Part shown: positions 27,059 through 35,887 of the stretch, piece after piece
Layout: each line of letters opens with the position of its first letter
Position numbering within the stretch: position 1 is the first letter of the stretch
Assembly (NCBI GenBank): GCA_016873435.1
Contig: VGXF01000013.1
Location: 1 to 38,312 of the forward strand
Length of the DNA stretch: 38,312 nt
Reading direction: 5' to 3'
Source of the DNA: Nitrospira sp.
GTDB taxonomy: Bacteria > Nitrospirota > Nitrospiria > Nitrospirales > Nitrospiraceae
Translations under genes and position numbers: made by a program
Notes under the pieces: generated by a model
Seen by the model: the letters and a program-made list of their open reading frames with translations, nothing else
Databases searched by the model: none
Told to the model about the DNA's origin: nothing

Positions 27059-29811
27059 GACATCATGTCCCGAAGCTGGCGTTCGCTACTTGTGAGTAGG
27101 TCGTGTTCCTGACGAAGTGTCTGCACGCGCTGTGTGTGCTCCGCGACGACTTCGGGCGGCGCCTTCGTGGTGAACTCCACGTTATTGAGCTTCGCGATGG
27201 TACGTCCGGTTTCCTGCTCGTTTGCGTCCCGCTGTTTCTTGATTCGCTCGAGCGCCTTGCTTAAGTCCACGTCGCCCTCCACGGTCAGTCCAACCGTGAG
27301 GCCGCCCGCGACGAGTCGAAGAATGCGTGCGGTCGGCCATTGGCCAGGGGATTGAAGATGAACCGTGGCCTTGCCGAGATGGCGCAGGTGGGCGTCCAAT
27401 CGTTGTAGCGCGGCCTGCATTACCGAATCTGCCGCAGCGCCGTAGGCCGTGACGAGTTTGCCCGGCTGATAATTCAATAGGGCACGGCCGGTGCGGGCCG
27501 TCGTCACAAATTGTTCAACAACGGCAAAGGCGCTCTCTGCGTCCGGGGCGTCCCACTCCGGGTTGGCGGTGGGGTAAGTGCGCGTGCAGATGCTTGCACC
27601 ATCATGCGGCAGCGTTTGCCAGATTTCCTCCGTGATGAAAGGCATGAAGGGATGGAGAAGCCGCTGCACACTCTCGAAGGATTCCACCAACGTTTGGCGA
27701 GCCATGGCGGCCTCGCGGGACTCTTTATTTTGGAGAGCGGGCTTCACCATCTCCAGATACCAGTCACAGTACTCGTGCCAGACAAATTGATAGAGCCTGC
27801 TCGAGGCTTGATCGAACCGGTAGTGCTCCAGCGAGGCGGTTACGTCACGGATCGCTTTATTGAGGCGGCTCAGAATCCAACGATCGGCGAAGGGGCGATC
27901 GTTAAGGAGCGCCGCCTCGCGTGGACCGTCCAGGTTCATGAGGATGAATCGCGCAGCATTCCAAATTTTATTAGCAAAATTGCGATAGCCCTCAATGCGC
28001 TCCTCAGCCAGCTTGATGTCGCGTCCCGGTGAGGCCATGGCGGCCAGCGTGAAACGGAGCGCGTCGGTGCCGTATTGGCTCATCACGCCAAGTGGATCGA
28101 TGACATTGCCCTTCGACTTGCTCATCTTCTGTCCGTCGGCGTCACGCACGAGCGCATGGATGTAGACGTCGCGGAACGGGACGTCGCCCATAAACTTGAG
28201 CCCCATCATAATCATGCGGGCCACCCAGAAAAAGAGGATGTCGAGACCGGTGACCAGCGTCGCGGTCGGGTAAAACGTTTTGAGCTCGGGCGTCTGCTCC
28301 GGCCAGCCGAGCGTCGAGAAGGGCCAGAGGGCGGAGGAAAACCAGGTATCGAGGACGTCCGATTCCTGCACGAAGGCCGTCTGCTTGCAAACAGGACACT
28401 GCGCGGGTGCACGGCGTCCCACGATCGGTGTCGCCGTCGCTAGAAAAGTATAGGCCCGCTGTGACGGTGTCGAGGCGGCCGTTTCCGCCATCGCCCCGCG
28501 ATTGCAGGCCATGCAATACCAGGCGGGAATCCGGTGTCCCCACCAGATTTGACGCGAGATACACCAGTCCTTGATGTCCCGCATCCAGCCCAGATAATTA
28601 TTGGTCCAGCCGTCGGGAACGATTTTGATGCGTCCACTCTCAACCGCCTTGATGGCCGGCTCAGCCAGCGGCTTGATCTTCACAAACCATTGCGGAGACA
28701 GATACGGTTCGACGACCGTTTTGCAGCGGTAGCACTTGCCAAGCGCCAGCTTGTGATCGTCGACCTTGACGAGCAGGTCGCGCGCCTTCAGGGCCTGTTC
28801 GATTTTCACTCTCGCCTTGATGACAGGGAGATCCGTGATCTCATCGAGGATGGCTGGCTCCACGGCGGCAGCCTGCATGCCCGTACGATCAAGATGCGCG
28901 TGATGATCGAAGATGGACAGCCGTGGCAGTTTGTGCCGTTCGCCGGCCTCGAAGTCGCTAAAGTCATGCGCGGGGGTGATCTTCACCGCGCCGGTGCCGA
29001 ATTCGAGATCCACCAAAACAGCATCGCCAACAATGGGAATCTCCCGATTCGTGAGCGGCAGGCGAACCGTCTTGCCGATTAACTGGCGGTACCGCGGATC
29101 GTCTGGATAAACAGCGACCGCGGTATCGCCAAGCATCGTTTCCGGCCGTGTCGTGGCGACGATCAGGCTCGTGGTCGGATCGTCCGCTAGGGGATAGCGG
29201 ATGTGGTACATCTTGCCCTTTACGTCCTCGTGCTCGACTTCGATATCGGATAGGGCGGTCAGGCAGCGCGGGCACCAGTTGATGAGTCGCTCGCCACGGT
29301 AGATCAGACCATCTTCATAGAGCCGGACGAAGACTTCGCGAACGGCTTTCGACAGCCCCTCGTCCATCGTAAAGCGTTCGCGGGGCCAGTCGCAGGAGAC
29401 GCCCAGCCGTTTTAATTGCTGGATGATCGTGCCCCCCGAGTGCTCCTTCCAGGCCCACACCCGCTCCATGAATTTGTCGCGGCCCAAGTGCTCGCGCGAG
29501 GAGCCCTCAGCGGCCAGTTGTCGTTCGACGACATTTTGCGTGGCGATGCCGGCATGGTCCATGCCGGGCACCCAGAGGGCATTGCGGCCCTGCATGCGGC
29601 GCCAGCGGATGAGGATGTCCTGAAGCGTGTTGTTCAGTGCGTGGCCGATGTGCAGTGAGCCGGTGACGTTCGGCGGGGGGATAACGATTGTGTAGGGCTC
29701 CCCCGGATGGTCGAGCGTCGCATGAAAGTAGCCCTGTTCAATCCAGGTCTTGTACCAGCGGTCCTCGACCTGCTGCGGTTCGTAGGTTTTGTCGAGTTGT
29801 TTGCCGGACAT
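27055..29811 (-). CDS. valS: Valyl-tRNA synthetase
   Basis: 918 residues. Class I motifs HIGH (54-57) and KMSKS (about residue 560) are present, together with the editing domain (ATTRPETMLGDTAVAV), two Cys pairs (CMAC, CPVC) in the connective region, an anticodon-binding domain and a C-terminal coiled coil (LERIKKQRDANEQE). It charges tRNA-Val and hydrolyses Thr-tRNA-Val. First gene of a four-gene minus-strand group. Confidence 0.98.
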   Translation of the reverse strand: MSGKQLDKTYEPQQVEDRWYKTWIEQGYFHATLDHPGEPYTIVIPPPNVTGSLHIGHALNNTLQDILIRWRRMQGRNALWVPGMDHAGIATQNVVERQLAAEGSSREHLGRDKFMERVWAWKEHSGGTIIQQLKRLGVSCDWPRERFTMDEGLSKAVREVFVRLYEDGLIYRGERLINWCPRCLTALSDIEVEHEDVKGKMYHIRYPLADDPTTSLIVATTRPETMLGDTAVAVYPDDPRYRQLIGKTVRLPLTNREIPIVGDAVLVDLEFGTGAVKITPAHDFSDFEAGERHKLPRLSIFDHHAHLDRTGMQAAAVEPAILDEITDLPVIKARVKIEQALKARDLLVKVDDHKLALGKCYRCKTVVEPYLSPQWFVKIKPLAEPAIKAVESGRIKIVPDGWTNNYLGWMRDIKDWCISRQIWWGHRIPAWYCMACNRGAMAETAASTPSQRAYTFLATATPIVGRRAPAQCPVCKQTAFVQESDVLDTWFSSALWPFSTLGWPEQTPELKTFYPTATLVTGLDILFFWVARMIMMGLKFMGDVPFRDVYIHALVRDADGQKMSKSKGNVIDPLGVMSQYGTDALRFTLAAMASPGRDIKLAEERIEGYRNFANKIWNAARFILMNLDGPREAALLNDRPFADRWILSRLNKAIRDVTASLEHYRFDQASSRLYQFVWHEYCDWYLEMVKPALQNKESREAAMARQTLVESFESVQRLLHPFMPFITEEIWQTLPHDGASICTRTYPTANPEWDAPDAESAFAVVEQFVTTARTGRALLNYQPGKLVTAYGAAADSVMQAALQRLDAHLRHLGKATVHLQSPGQWPTARILRLVAGGLTVGLTVEGDVDLSKALERIKKQRDANEQETGRTIAKLNNVEFTTKAPPEVVAEHTQRVQTLRQEHDLLTSSERQLRDMMS

Positions 29812-30021
29812 GTGAACGCTCTCGCCTGATCAAGCGCGCGCATCGTAACACGCGGCCATGCCGCTCGCAACGCAGTGGCCTGAGCAGGGTATGCGCGGGC
29901 GGGACGAGGCCGCTGTGGCGTAGTTTCCCTGCGCGCATCTCCCATAGCTCATTACCTCGTCGGTGTGCTATACATCGCGTGCAGTAGCGAGGGGCGTCTT
30001 TATTAACGGGAGGATTGCAGC

Positions 30022-30153
30022 ATGGCACGTGCCCACATGAAGAAGCGGAAGCTCAAGAAGAAACACCGCAAGAACATTCGGCGCATCAAGGCGCTGGTGA
30101 GAAAGCGGCGGATGGACGCCAAAGCGGCTGCCGCCAAGGCCAAGCGTAAGTAG
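30022..30153 (+). CDS. Very basic 43-residue protein, possibly AURKAIP1/COX24-like
   Basis: 43 residues, 20 of them Lys or Arg, with core MKKRKLKKKHRKNIRRIK. A perfect ribosome site (GGGAGGA, 30008-30014) lies 7 bases before ATG 30022, strongly supporting translation. The composition and KKR-KKKH-RR spacing resemble the small bacterial AURKAIP1/COX24-domain proteins, which are ribosome-associated in related cases. A ribosomal or nucleic-acid-binding role is an inference. The 210-base gap to valS upstream holds a possible -10 (TATACA at 29969) without a clear -35. Confidence 0.75.
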   Translation: MARAHMKKRKLKKKHRKNIRRIKALVRKRRMDAKAAAAKAKRK

Positions 30154-30206
30154 GTGCTGGCGCCGCTGCTGGGGGCAGCGGCGCCGACTTCCCGCCAGTC
30201 CGCAGT

Positions 30207-30923
30207 ATGAGCCGCATTCAGGTTGTTTTTTTCGATGCCGCCGGGACGCTCTTCCACGTGAAGGGATCCGTGGCGGAGATCTATCTGGACCATGCCGAGA
30301 AGTATGGCGTCAAACGCACGCCCGAGCTGTTGGCGGCGATCAACACGGCGTTCGCGCGCGCGTTCGACGACGCACCGGCACCCCTCTTTGCGGCCACGGA
30401 GCCGGCCGAAATCAAGCAGTGCGAGCGGCTCTGGTGGTTCGACGTGGTGCACAACGTCTGGTATCGGGTCGGGATGTTCGACGGGTTCGACGACTATTTT
30501 GACGAGGTGTTTCAGGCCTTCGATGGGCCGGATCGCTGGGCACTGTATCCGGAAACCCTCGACGTGCTCACTCACTTACGCGAGCAGGGGCTTGAACTGG
30601 GCATTGTGTCGAACTTCGACTCGCGGCTGTTCAACGTGCTGCGCGGGCTGGACATCGCCGACCTGTTTGCAACGGTGACGATCTCAAGCTTGGCCCAAGC
30701 TGCCAAGCCGGCCCCCAAGATTTTTCAAGTCGCGTTGGACAAACACGCCATGGAACCGACTGAGGCGCTCCACGTCGGCGACAGCCTACGAGAAGACGTC
30801 GAGGGAGCGACGAAAGCCGGCCTTGCCTCCGTGTGGATCAACCGCGATGCCGCTATCGTCCCGGCCCATACGTCCGCTATCTGGTCGCTCGCTGAATTGC
30901 CGGCCCTCATCAAATCGTTGTAA
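30207..30923 (+). CDS. HAD-superfamily hydrolase, HDHD3/REG-2-like
   Basis: 238 residues. Motif I is FFDAAGTLF, with the nucleophile Asp10 but Ala at position 12 where phosphatases have the second Asp. Motif II is Ser135 in IVSNFDSR, motif III Lys167 in AAKPAPKIF, and motif IV HVGDSLREDVEGA with Asp192. The cap is an insertion between residues 17 and 110. The substitution at position 12 is known in the HDHD3-like group and in haloacid dehalogenases; substrate cannot be told. It follows the basic 43-residue gene by 53 bases. Confidence 0.85.
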   Translation: MSRIQVVFFDAAGTLFHVKGSVAEIYLDHAEKYGVKRTPELLAAINTAFARAFDDAPAPLFAATEPAEIKQCERLWWFDVVHNVWYRVGMFDGFDDYFDEVFQAFDGPDRWALYPETLDVLTHLREQGLELGIVSNFDSRLFNVLRGLDIADLFATVTISSLAQAAKPAPKIFQVALDKHAMEPTEALHVGDSLREDVEGATKAGLASVWINRDAAIVPAHTSAIWSLAELPALIKSL

Positions 30924-30926
30924 TCG

Positions 30927-31646
30927 TCAATCCAGCAGCAGCGGGACGAGGTCCTTCGCCCGCCCGTGCAGCGCGATATCTGCCGCCCCTGAGTATGGTG
31001 TTGGGTCGAGGTTGATCTCGACGACGCAGGCGCCGGCCTCCTTGGCGATTGACGCAAACGACGCGGCTGGATAGACGAGGCCGGAGGTGCCAATGAGTAG
31101 GAGGAGTTCGCAGGACCGGAGCGCCGCATAGCTCTGGTCGATATCTGCCACGGCCAGCGATTCCCCGAACCAGACAATGTGCGGCCGGACTAAGTGGCCG
31201 CAGGCCGCGCAGGCGGGAAGCATTGGAAGGGGAACTTGCCGGTTATGTTCGATGAGTCCGCAGGCCGTGCAACGCACCTTCCAGATGTTACCGTGAATCT
31301 CTGACAATTTCCGCGAGCCGGCGTCGGCATGTAGCCCGTCCACATTCTGCGTGATGAGCCAGAAGTGCGGGAAGCGCGCCTCCATTTCTGCAACGGTCGC
31401 ATGCGCGGGGTTCGGTTTTTTCGACGCGATCACCTCGCGCCGCCAGTTATACCATTCCCAGACCAGACGGGGATCACGCGCGAAGGCCTCGGGCGTCGCC
31501 AAATCCTCTGGACGGAACTTCGACCAGAGGCTGTCGGCACCGCGAAAGGTCGGGACGCCACTGTCGGCCGAGATGCCGGCGCCGGTCAGAACGGTGACGG
31601 CGCGCGCTGCTGCCAGTTTTGCCTTGACCTCAAGCAGTCCCGCCAT
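30927..31646 (-). CDS. cobB: NAD-dependent protein deacylase (class III sirtuin)
   Basis: 239 residues from ATG 31646. TGAGISADSGVPTFRG is the NAD-binding motif; TQNVDGLH, catalytic His118 (IHGN), and zinc Cys126/129 and 146/149 are present. Tyr66 and Arg69 (WYNWRRE) are the pair used by SIRT5/CobB-type enzymes to remove succinyl and malonyl groups. The gene converges on the HAD gene with 3 bases between stops. An in-frame GTG further upstream adds 24 unconserved residues and is not preferred. Confidence 0.93.
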   Translation of the reverse strand: MAGLLEVKAKLAAARAVTVLTGAGISADSGVPTFRGADSLWSKFRPEDLATPEAFARDPRLVWEWYNWRREVIASKKPNPAHATVAEMEARFPHFWLITQNVDGLHADAGSRKLSEIHGNIWKVRCTACGLIEHNRQVPLPMLPACAACGHLVRPHIVWFGESLAVADIDQSYAALRSCELLLLIGTSGLVYPAASFASIAKEAGACVVEINLDPTPYSGAADIALHGRAKDLVPLLLD

Positions 31647-31692
31647 GAGTGTTCCGTCTTCCTTCTGCCGTGGTATAGTAGCGCACGACGCC

Positions 31693-31757
31693 GGCTGAGG
31701 GTAAGGCTGAGGTCGCAAGTGGCCTCGCTCGGTGCCCGCTCAGCCTCAACCTAAACC
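31693..31757. repeat. GGCTGAGG-type direct and inverted repeats
   Basis: GGCTGAGG occurs twice in direct orientation (31693-31700 and about 31705-31712). An inverse partner, CTCAGCCTCAACC, follows at about 31739. The stretch lies between the sirtuin and the fusion gene and could form a hairpin or be a short dispersed repeat. Confidence 0.5.
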
Positions 31758-31770
31758 CAAGCCGTCTTCT

Positions 31771-33114
31771 ATGCAAAACATTCTGGTCGTTGGCGCCGGA
31801 GCGGTCGGCGGGTTCTACGGCGCGCGCCTGGCAAAGCACCATCCCAATGTATCGTTCCTTTTGCGTCCGCGTACCTGCGCAGCGGTGCGGACCAACGGCC
31901 TGACGCTCCGCAGTACTACGGGCACCTTCACCGTCCGGCCGGCCGTTGCGTCTGATCCCCGCGAATTGCCCACGCCGGATCTCATCATTCTCTCCGTCAA
32001 GGCCTACGATCTCGACGAAGTTCTGGCGCAGATTGCGCCGGTAATGACAGACCGCACCGTCCTGCTGACCTTGCAGAACGGCGTGGATACGGAAGACCGT
32101 ATCGTCGCGCGCTTTCATCGCGACTGTGTTGTCGGGGGTGTGGCCTTCATCTATTCCAAGCTTGTCGAGCCAGGCGTGATCGATCACTACAAGCGCGGCA
32201 GCGTAGCGGTCGGCGAGATGATGGGCCATAAGAGCGAACGGGTGGCGGCGATCAGCAAGCTGTTCACCGACGCCGGTATTCAGTGTTCCATTTCAGAGGA
32301 CATTCGGCGCAGCAAGTGGGAAAAGATGTGCTGGAACTGTGTCTTTAATCCGATCACGCTTCTGATCAACGACCAAGTGTCGAAAGCGCTGGACCATCCG
32401 GAAATGTCGCACGTCATTCAACAGGTCGTCGACGAGGTAGCGGCCGTCTCGGCAGCCCTCAAAGTGCCGCTCGCGCCTGACATGGCCGAGAAGACAGTGA
32501 AGGTCACGCAGGCCATCCGCGACATCCATACCTCCATGTACGATGATTGGAAGGCGGGACGGCCGACCGAGATCGACGCGTTGAACGGGTACATCGTCCA
32601 GAAGGGGCGGGAGCTCGGAATTCCCACACCGGTCAACGAGGCGCTCACGGCCATGGTCAAGGTGTTGACTGAGAAAGGCAAAAGCGGGCCGGGCACGGTT
32701 CGAATTGAGGGGGCGGTCGTCCAGCCAGTGACGCTGGACCGGGAGACGCTCGCGAAACTTCCCGTCGAGCATCAGGTGGAAGATTTCGCGGCATTCATGC
32801 CTACAATGAAAGGGAAAGCGATTAAAGTCAAAGCGATACTTGAGGTCCCTGCGCTAGTCATCGGTGCCGATTATGTGACCTTCCATGCGCAGGACGGCAA
32901 GTTCTCTGCCAGCCTGACACTGGCCCAGGCGCAGGAGTATGGCGTGCTGGTCTATGAGCTGGATGGCCAGCCACTGCCCGAGTCGAAGGGCGGCCCGTTC
33001 CGGCTCTACGCGCCGGGCCTGGGCGACCTTTGTGCCAATGTGAAGGGAGTTGGGCGGATTGAAGTGACGAAGGGACCCGGCAGGGATACCAGGCCTTCGG
33101 GCACGGCGTCCTGA
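31771..33114 (+). CDS. Ketopantoate reductase-like protein fused to a small sulfite-oxidase-fold domain
   Basis: 447 residues from ATG 31771. Residues 1-300 match 2-dehydropantoate 2-reductase: NILVVGAGAVGGFYGARL (NADPH site), Lys175 in KWEKMCWNCVFNPITLL (catalytic Lys), and Glu247 in PTEIDALNGYIV. From about 315 to 435 there is a second domain resembling the oxidoreductase molybdopterin-binding (SUOX-type) fold: DYVTFHAQDG, GVLVYELDGQPLP, GGPFRLYAPG and NVKGVGRIEV. It lacks the upstream segment with the molybdenum-binding Cys, so it probably does not hold the cofactor. An in-frame GTG at 31732 would add 13 Pro/Lys-rich residues. Whether it makes pantoate is not certain. Confidence 0.8.
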   Translation: MQNILVVGAGAVGGFYGARLAKHHPNVSFLLRPRTCAAVRTNGLTLRSTTGTFTVRPAVASDPRELPTPDLIILSVKAYDLDEVLAQIAPVMTDRTVLLTLQNGVDTEDRIVARFHRDCVVGGVAFIYSKLVEPGVIDHYKRGSVAVGEMMGHKSERVAAISKLFTDAGIQCSISEDIRRSKWEKMCWNCVFNPITLLINDQVSKALDHPEMSHVIQQVVDEVAAVSAALKVPLAPDMAEKTVKVTQAIRDIHTSMYDDWKAGRPTEIDALNGYIVQKGRELGIPTPVNEALTAMVKVLTEKGKSGPGTVRIEGAVVQPVTLDRETLAKLPVEHQVEDFAAFMPTMKGKAIKVKAILEVPALVIGADYVTFHAQDGKFSASLTLAQAQEYGVLVYELDGQPLPESKGGPFRLYAPGLGDLCANVKGVGRIEVTKGPGRDTRPSGTAS

Positions 33115-33509
33115 GCCAACAGGACGCCGAAGGTGTCGACACGGCACAGTCGGCATCCACGCTCCCGCGGAGGGCGGTAAAAAAATCTACAGGGACGCCG
33201 GTCAACCGGATCAAGGCTCTGAGTATTTTCGAGGACGGTTTCACGCACGACCCATAGGCGGGGAAGTCTGGTCCCGCTACATCGCCGAACACCCGGTTGG
33301 ACGGTCAATAACCTACTGGCTGTCAGAAGTTGGAGGAGGCCGGTGCAGTGGTCACGCAGTACACGGGCACCGGCGTCAGTGCGTCCACGCTGCGTCGCCC
33401 GGATGGTGCCGGCCGTGCCCTCTATTGCACCGCTCCAGTGCGTGTCCCCCCGTAGGCGACGGGGCACGCTGGCTATTCGCCCGCGCCTTGTGTATTCTGT
33501 GTCAGCATC
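33115..33509. other. 395-base stretch with no recognised gene
   Basis: No frame gives a protein I recognise, and overlapping frames on both strands have no ribosome site or family motifs. A hairpin with 9-base arms is present at 33440-33448 and 33461-33469 (one G:T pair) without a T-run. A TATTCT at 33493-33498, 12 bases before the next start, may be a -10 box. Decayed coding sequence is possible but not shown. Confidence 0.5.
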
Positions 33510-35024
33510 ATGCTCATCTCGCCGGATCGTCTGACCTCATCCAAAACCGTTTCGTACCGCCTGTCAAAATCGAAATTCCTCTCCGGTCTTCAGTGCCATA
33601 AGCGGCTCTTTCTTGAGATTTATCATCCGTCCCTTGCCACCGCGCCGGACGAAACCACGCAGGCCATCCTCGACATGGGCACCACGATCGGGGAACTGGC
33701 ACGCAAGCGCTATCCCGGCGGTGTCCTGGTCGAGGCCGACCGCAAGCATGCGGAGGAGGCGCTGGCCCATACCAAGGCGCTGCTCACCGATCCAAACGTG
33801 CCCGCGATTTTCGAAGCCGCCTTCATGTTCGAGAACGTGTTCATCCGCGTCGACATTCTCGAACGGCTCTCCACGGCGGAATGCGGTGACTCCATCTGGC
33901 GGCTGATCGAGGTGAAATCCTCCTCGCGCGTCAAGAATGTGCACCTTGACGATTTGGCCATTCAGACCTACGTCATCCAGGGAGCGGGAACAATTCTGGC
34001 AAACTCCTGTCTCATGCATATCAACACGCAGTATGTTTATCCGGGCGGCGAGCTAGACTTGCAGCAATTCTTCGGCATTCAGGATTGTACCGAGCCGGTG
34101 CGTGCGCGATTGCCCGACGTGCCGAGCAAACTCATCGAACTGAAGGCCATGCTGGCCGATCCATCGGCACCGGCGATTGAGCCGGACGGCCATTGCTTTA
34201 CTCCCTACGAATGCCAGTTCTGGGACCATTGTACGAAGGGCAAGCCCGATCGATGGATTTACCATCTGCCGGGCGGGGACAAGACGTTCCGACAGCTCAC
34301 GCGGCTAGGTATCCGCACTATTGATGAGATCCCCGAGGGGTTCAATCTCACGATCTGGCAGAAGCGGGTCAGAGACAATGTCGAGTGGATTAGCCCGAAA
34401 CTGTCGATCATGCTCAAGACAGTCCGCTATCCCGTCCACCATTTGGATTTTGAAACTTTCATGCCGGCCATCCCCCAGTATCCGCAGACGCGGCCCTATC
34501 AGGTGTTGCCGACGCAGTGGTCCAACCATGTCGAATACGACGACGGCAAACTGGAGCATGACCAGTATCTGTGTCTTGACGCGAAAGATCCGCGCGAGGA
34601 ACTGGCGCTCCGGCTGGTTGAATCGCTGGGGCGGGAAGGCCACATCTGTGTTTATTCAGACTATGAACGTTCGGTGATCGGAAAGCTGGCGGAGACACTG
34701 CCGTCCTTGCGGCAGGAGCTACAGCGCCTGTTGAGCCGACTGTGGGATCTGTACGGTATTGTCCGCGACCATTATTATCACCCGGCGTTCAAGGGCTCCT
34801 ACTCAATCAAATCGGTCCTGCCGGCTCTATCGCATTTGAGCTACGGCGAGTTGGACATCCAGGATGGCGAAATCGCAGCCCGCGCCTACTATCGTATGGT
34901 GTTTGAGGAGACTGATTGGGTCGAGAAGGCGAGAATTCGAGAAGCGCTGCTCAAGTACTGCGAGCGGGATACGCTGGCGATGGTGGAGCTGCGGAAGGCG
35001 TTGAGGGAAAAGGCTGGCGGGTAG
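33510..35024 (+). CDS. DUF2779 protein: Cas4-like nuclease joined to a DEDD-type exonuclease
   Basis: 504 residues. N-terminal part (about 15-245): LSKSKFLSGLQCHKR, then Glu102, Asp115 (VDIL) and Glu134-x-Lys136 (LIEVKSSS), and QTYVIQ, which fit a PD-(D/E)XK RecB/Cas4 nuclease. Cys29 with Cys229, 235 and 241 would hold an iron-sulfur cluster, as in Cas4 and AddB. C-terminal part (DUF2779): HLDFET (Asp313, Glu315), DY (384-385), GSYSIKSVLPAL and YCERD (Tyr483-x3-Asp487) fit the DEDDy 3'-5' exonuclease fold. Role unknown; DNA repair or phage defence are both possible. No CRISPR array or cas genes are nearby. No clear ribosome site precedes ATG 33510. Confidence 0.8.
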   Translation: MLISPDRLTSSKTVSYRLSKSKFLSGLQCHKRLFLEIYHPSLATAPDETTQAILDMGTTIGELARKRYPGGVLVEADRKHAEEALAHTKALLTDPNVPAIFEAAFMFENVFIRVDILERLSTAECGDSIWRLIEVKSSSRVKNVHLDDLAIQTYVIQGAGTILANSCLMHINTQYVYPGGELDLQQFFGIQDCTEPVRARLPDVPSKLIELKAMLADPSAPAIEPDGHCFTPYECQFWDHCTKGKPDRWIYHLPGGDKTFRQLTRLGIRTIDEIPEGFNLTIWQKRVRDNVEWISPKLSIMLKTVRYPVHHLDFETFMPAIPQYPQTRPYQVLPTQWSNHVEYDDGKLEHDQYLCLDAKDPREELALRLVESLGREGHICVYSDYERSVIGKLAETLPSLRQELQRLLSRLWDLYGIVRDHYYHPAFKGSYSIKSVLPALSHLSYGELDIQDGEIAARAYYRMVFEETDWVEKARIREALLKYCERDTLAMVELRKALREKAGG

Positions 35025-35152
35025 TCGTCAGGAAGTAGCGCGACACGGGTCCATCGCGACACCCTGCTGGGCGCGGACGGGCAGTCCCCGCTCAGTGGGT
35101 ACATAGGTAGGGGGTGACGGATCTGGCAAATGCCTGAAGGGCTGCGGGTAAA

Positions 35153-35242
35153 TGGCGGAGAGGGTGGGAGTCGAACCCACGGTCGAGTTACCCCGACACC
35201 GGTTTTCGAGACCGGCACTTTAGGCCACTCAGTCACCTCTCC
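35153..35242 (-). tRNA. tRNA-Ser (anticodon CGA)
   Basis: The minus strand gives acceptor GGAGAGG/CCTCTCC, a D-arm with TGACTGAGTGGCC, anticodon loop CTCGAAA (stem GCCGGT/ACCGGT), a long variable arm typical of Ser, T-arm GTGGGTTCGACTCCCAC, discriminator G, and an encoded CCA. No integrase or repeated 3' end was seen nearby. Confidence 0.94.
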
Positions 35243-35260
35243 GTTATGAGCTTCGCTTGT

Positions 35261-35289
35261 GCCGCCGCGTTCACTGATGTCGCGGCGGC
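35261..35289 (-). terminator. GC-rich hairpin downstream of tadA
   Basis: A perfect 9-base stem (GCCGCCGCG with CGCGGCGGC) and an 11-base loop lie between the tadA stop and tRNA-Ser. No T-run follows on either strand, so it may be a weak or factor-assisted terminator or a processing site. Confidence 0.4.
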
Positions 35290-35352
35290 GAGTTACGTTT
35301 CCGTCAGTAGGTTCACATGCCCAAGGCGTGGCGCGCGGAGACGACCTACTAG

Positions 35353-35826
35353 TTATCCGATCCGCTCTTCCGCTTCTTGGCGAAGATTTTTGAAGAACGT
35401 CCGCAGTAATTCTTGGCTCTCCTGCTCCAAGACTCCACCGATCACTTCAACGTGATGATTCAGCCGTCGCTCAGCCGGCACGTTCAAGACTGATCCGCAG
35501 GCGCCGGCTTTTGGGTCGAGCGCGCCAAACACCAGCCGGGGAATCCGCGCCAGAATCATTGCCCCAATACACATGGTGCAGGGTTCGAGCGTCACGTACA
35601 GCGTCGTGTCCGGCAGCCGCCACGACCCAGATTGCGCCGCGGCTTTCCGGATAGCCACTAGTTCGGCGTGCGCCGTTGGGTCCTGCCAGATTTCTCGAAG
35701 ATTATGAGCCTGCGCCAGGATCTCGTCGTCCCGAACCAGTACGGCGCCAATCGGTACTTCGCCTAGCGCGGCTGCTTTACGGGCTTGCTCCAGCGCGAGC
35801 CCCATGTAGTTGCTAGCGCGATTCAT
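35353..35826 (-). CDS. tadA: tRNA-specific adenosine deaminase TadA
   Basis: 157 residues from ATG 35826. HAE at 53-55 and PCTMC at 82-86 form the zinc-deaminase site; NLREIWQDPTAHAE is typical of TadA. It converts A34 to inosine in tRNA-Arg(ACG). A GTG six codons upstream is in frame but the family starts near MNRASNYMGLALEQA. tRNA-Ser lies just downstream on the same strand. Confidence 0.94.
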   Translation of the reverse strand: MNRASNYMGLALEQARKAAALGEVPIGAVLVRDDEILAQAHNLREIWQDPTAHAELVAIRKAAAQSGSWRLPDTTLYVTLEPCTMCIGAMILARIPRLVFGALDPKAGACGSVLNVPAERRLNHHVEVIGGVLEQESQELLRTFFKNLRQEAEERIG

Positions 35827-35887
35827 CGAGGGGCATCTTAGCACAGGGGTCTGCGATTGACCAAGACGGGGTACCGACTACCACTGC

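Noticed and set aside
33006-33467. Minus-strand frame covering the 395-base gap
   Set aside because: Arg/Pro-rich, overlaps the 3' end of the fusion gene, no motif and no ribosome site.
35025-35152. Possible structured RNA such as SRP RNA before tRNA-Ser
   Set aside because: The conserved SRP core (GGTCAGGTCCGGAAGG-type) is absent; only short repeats of GTGTCGCG are seen.
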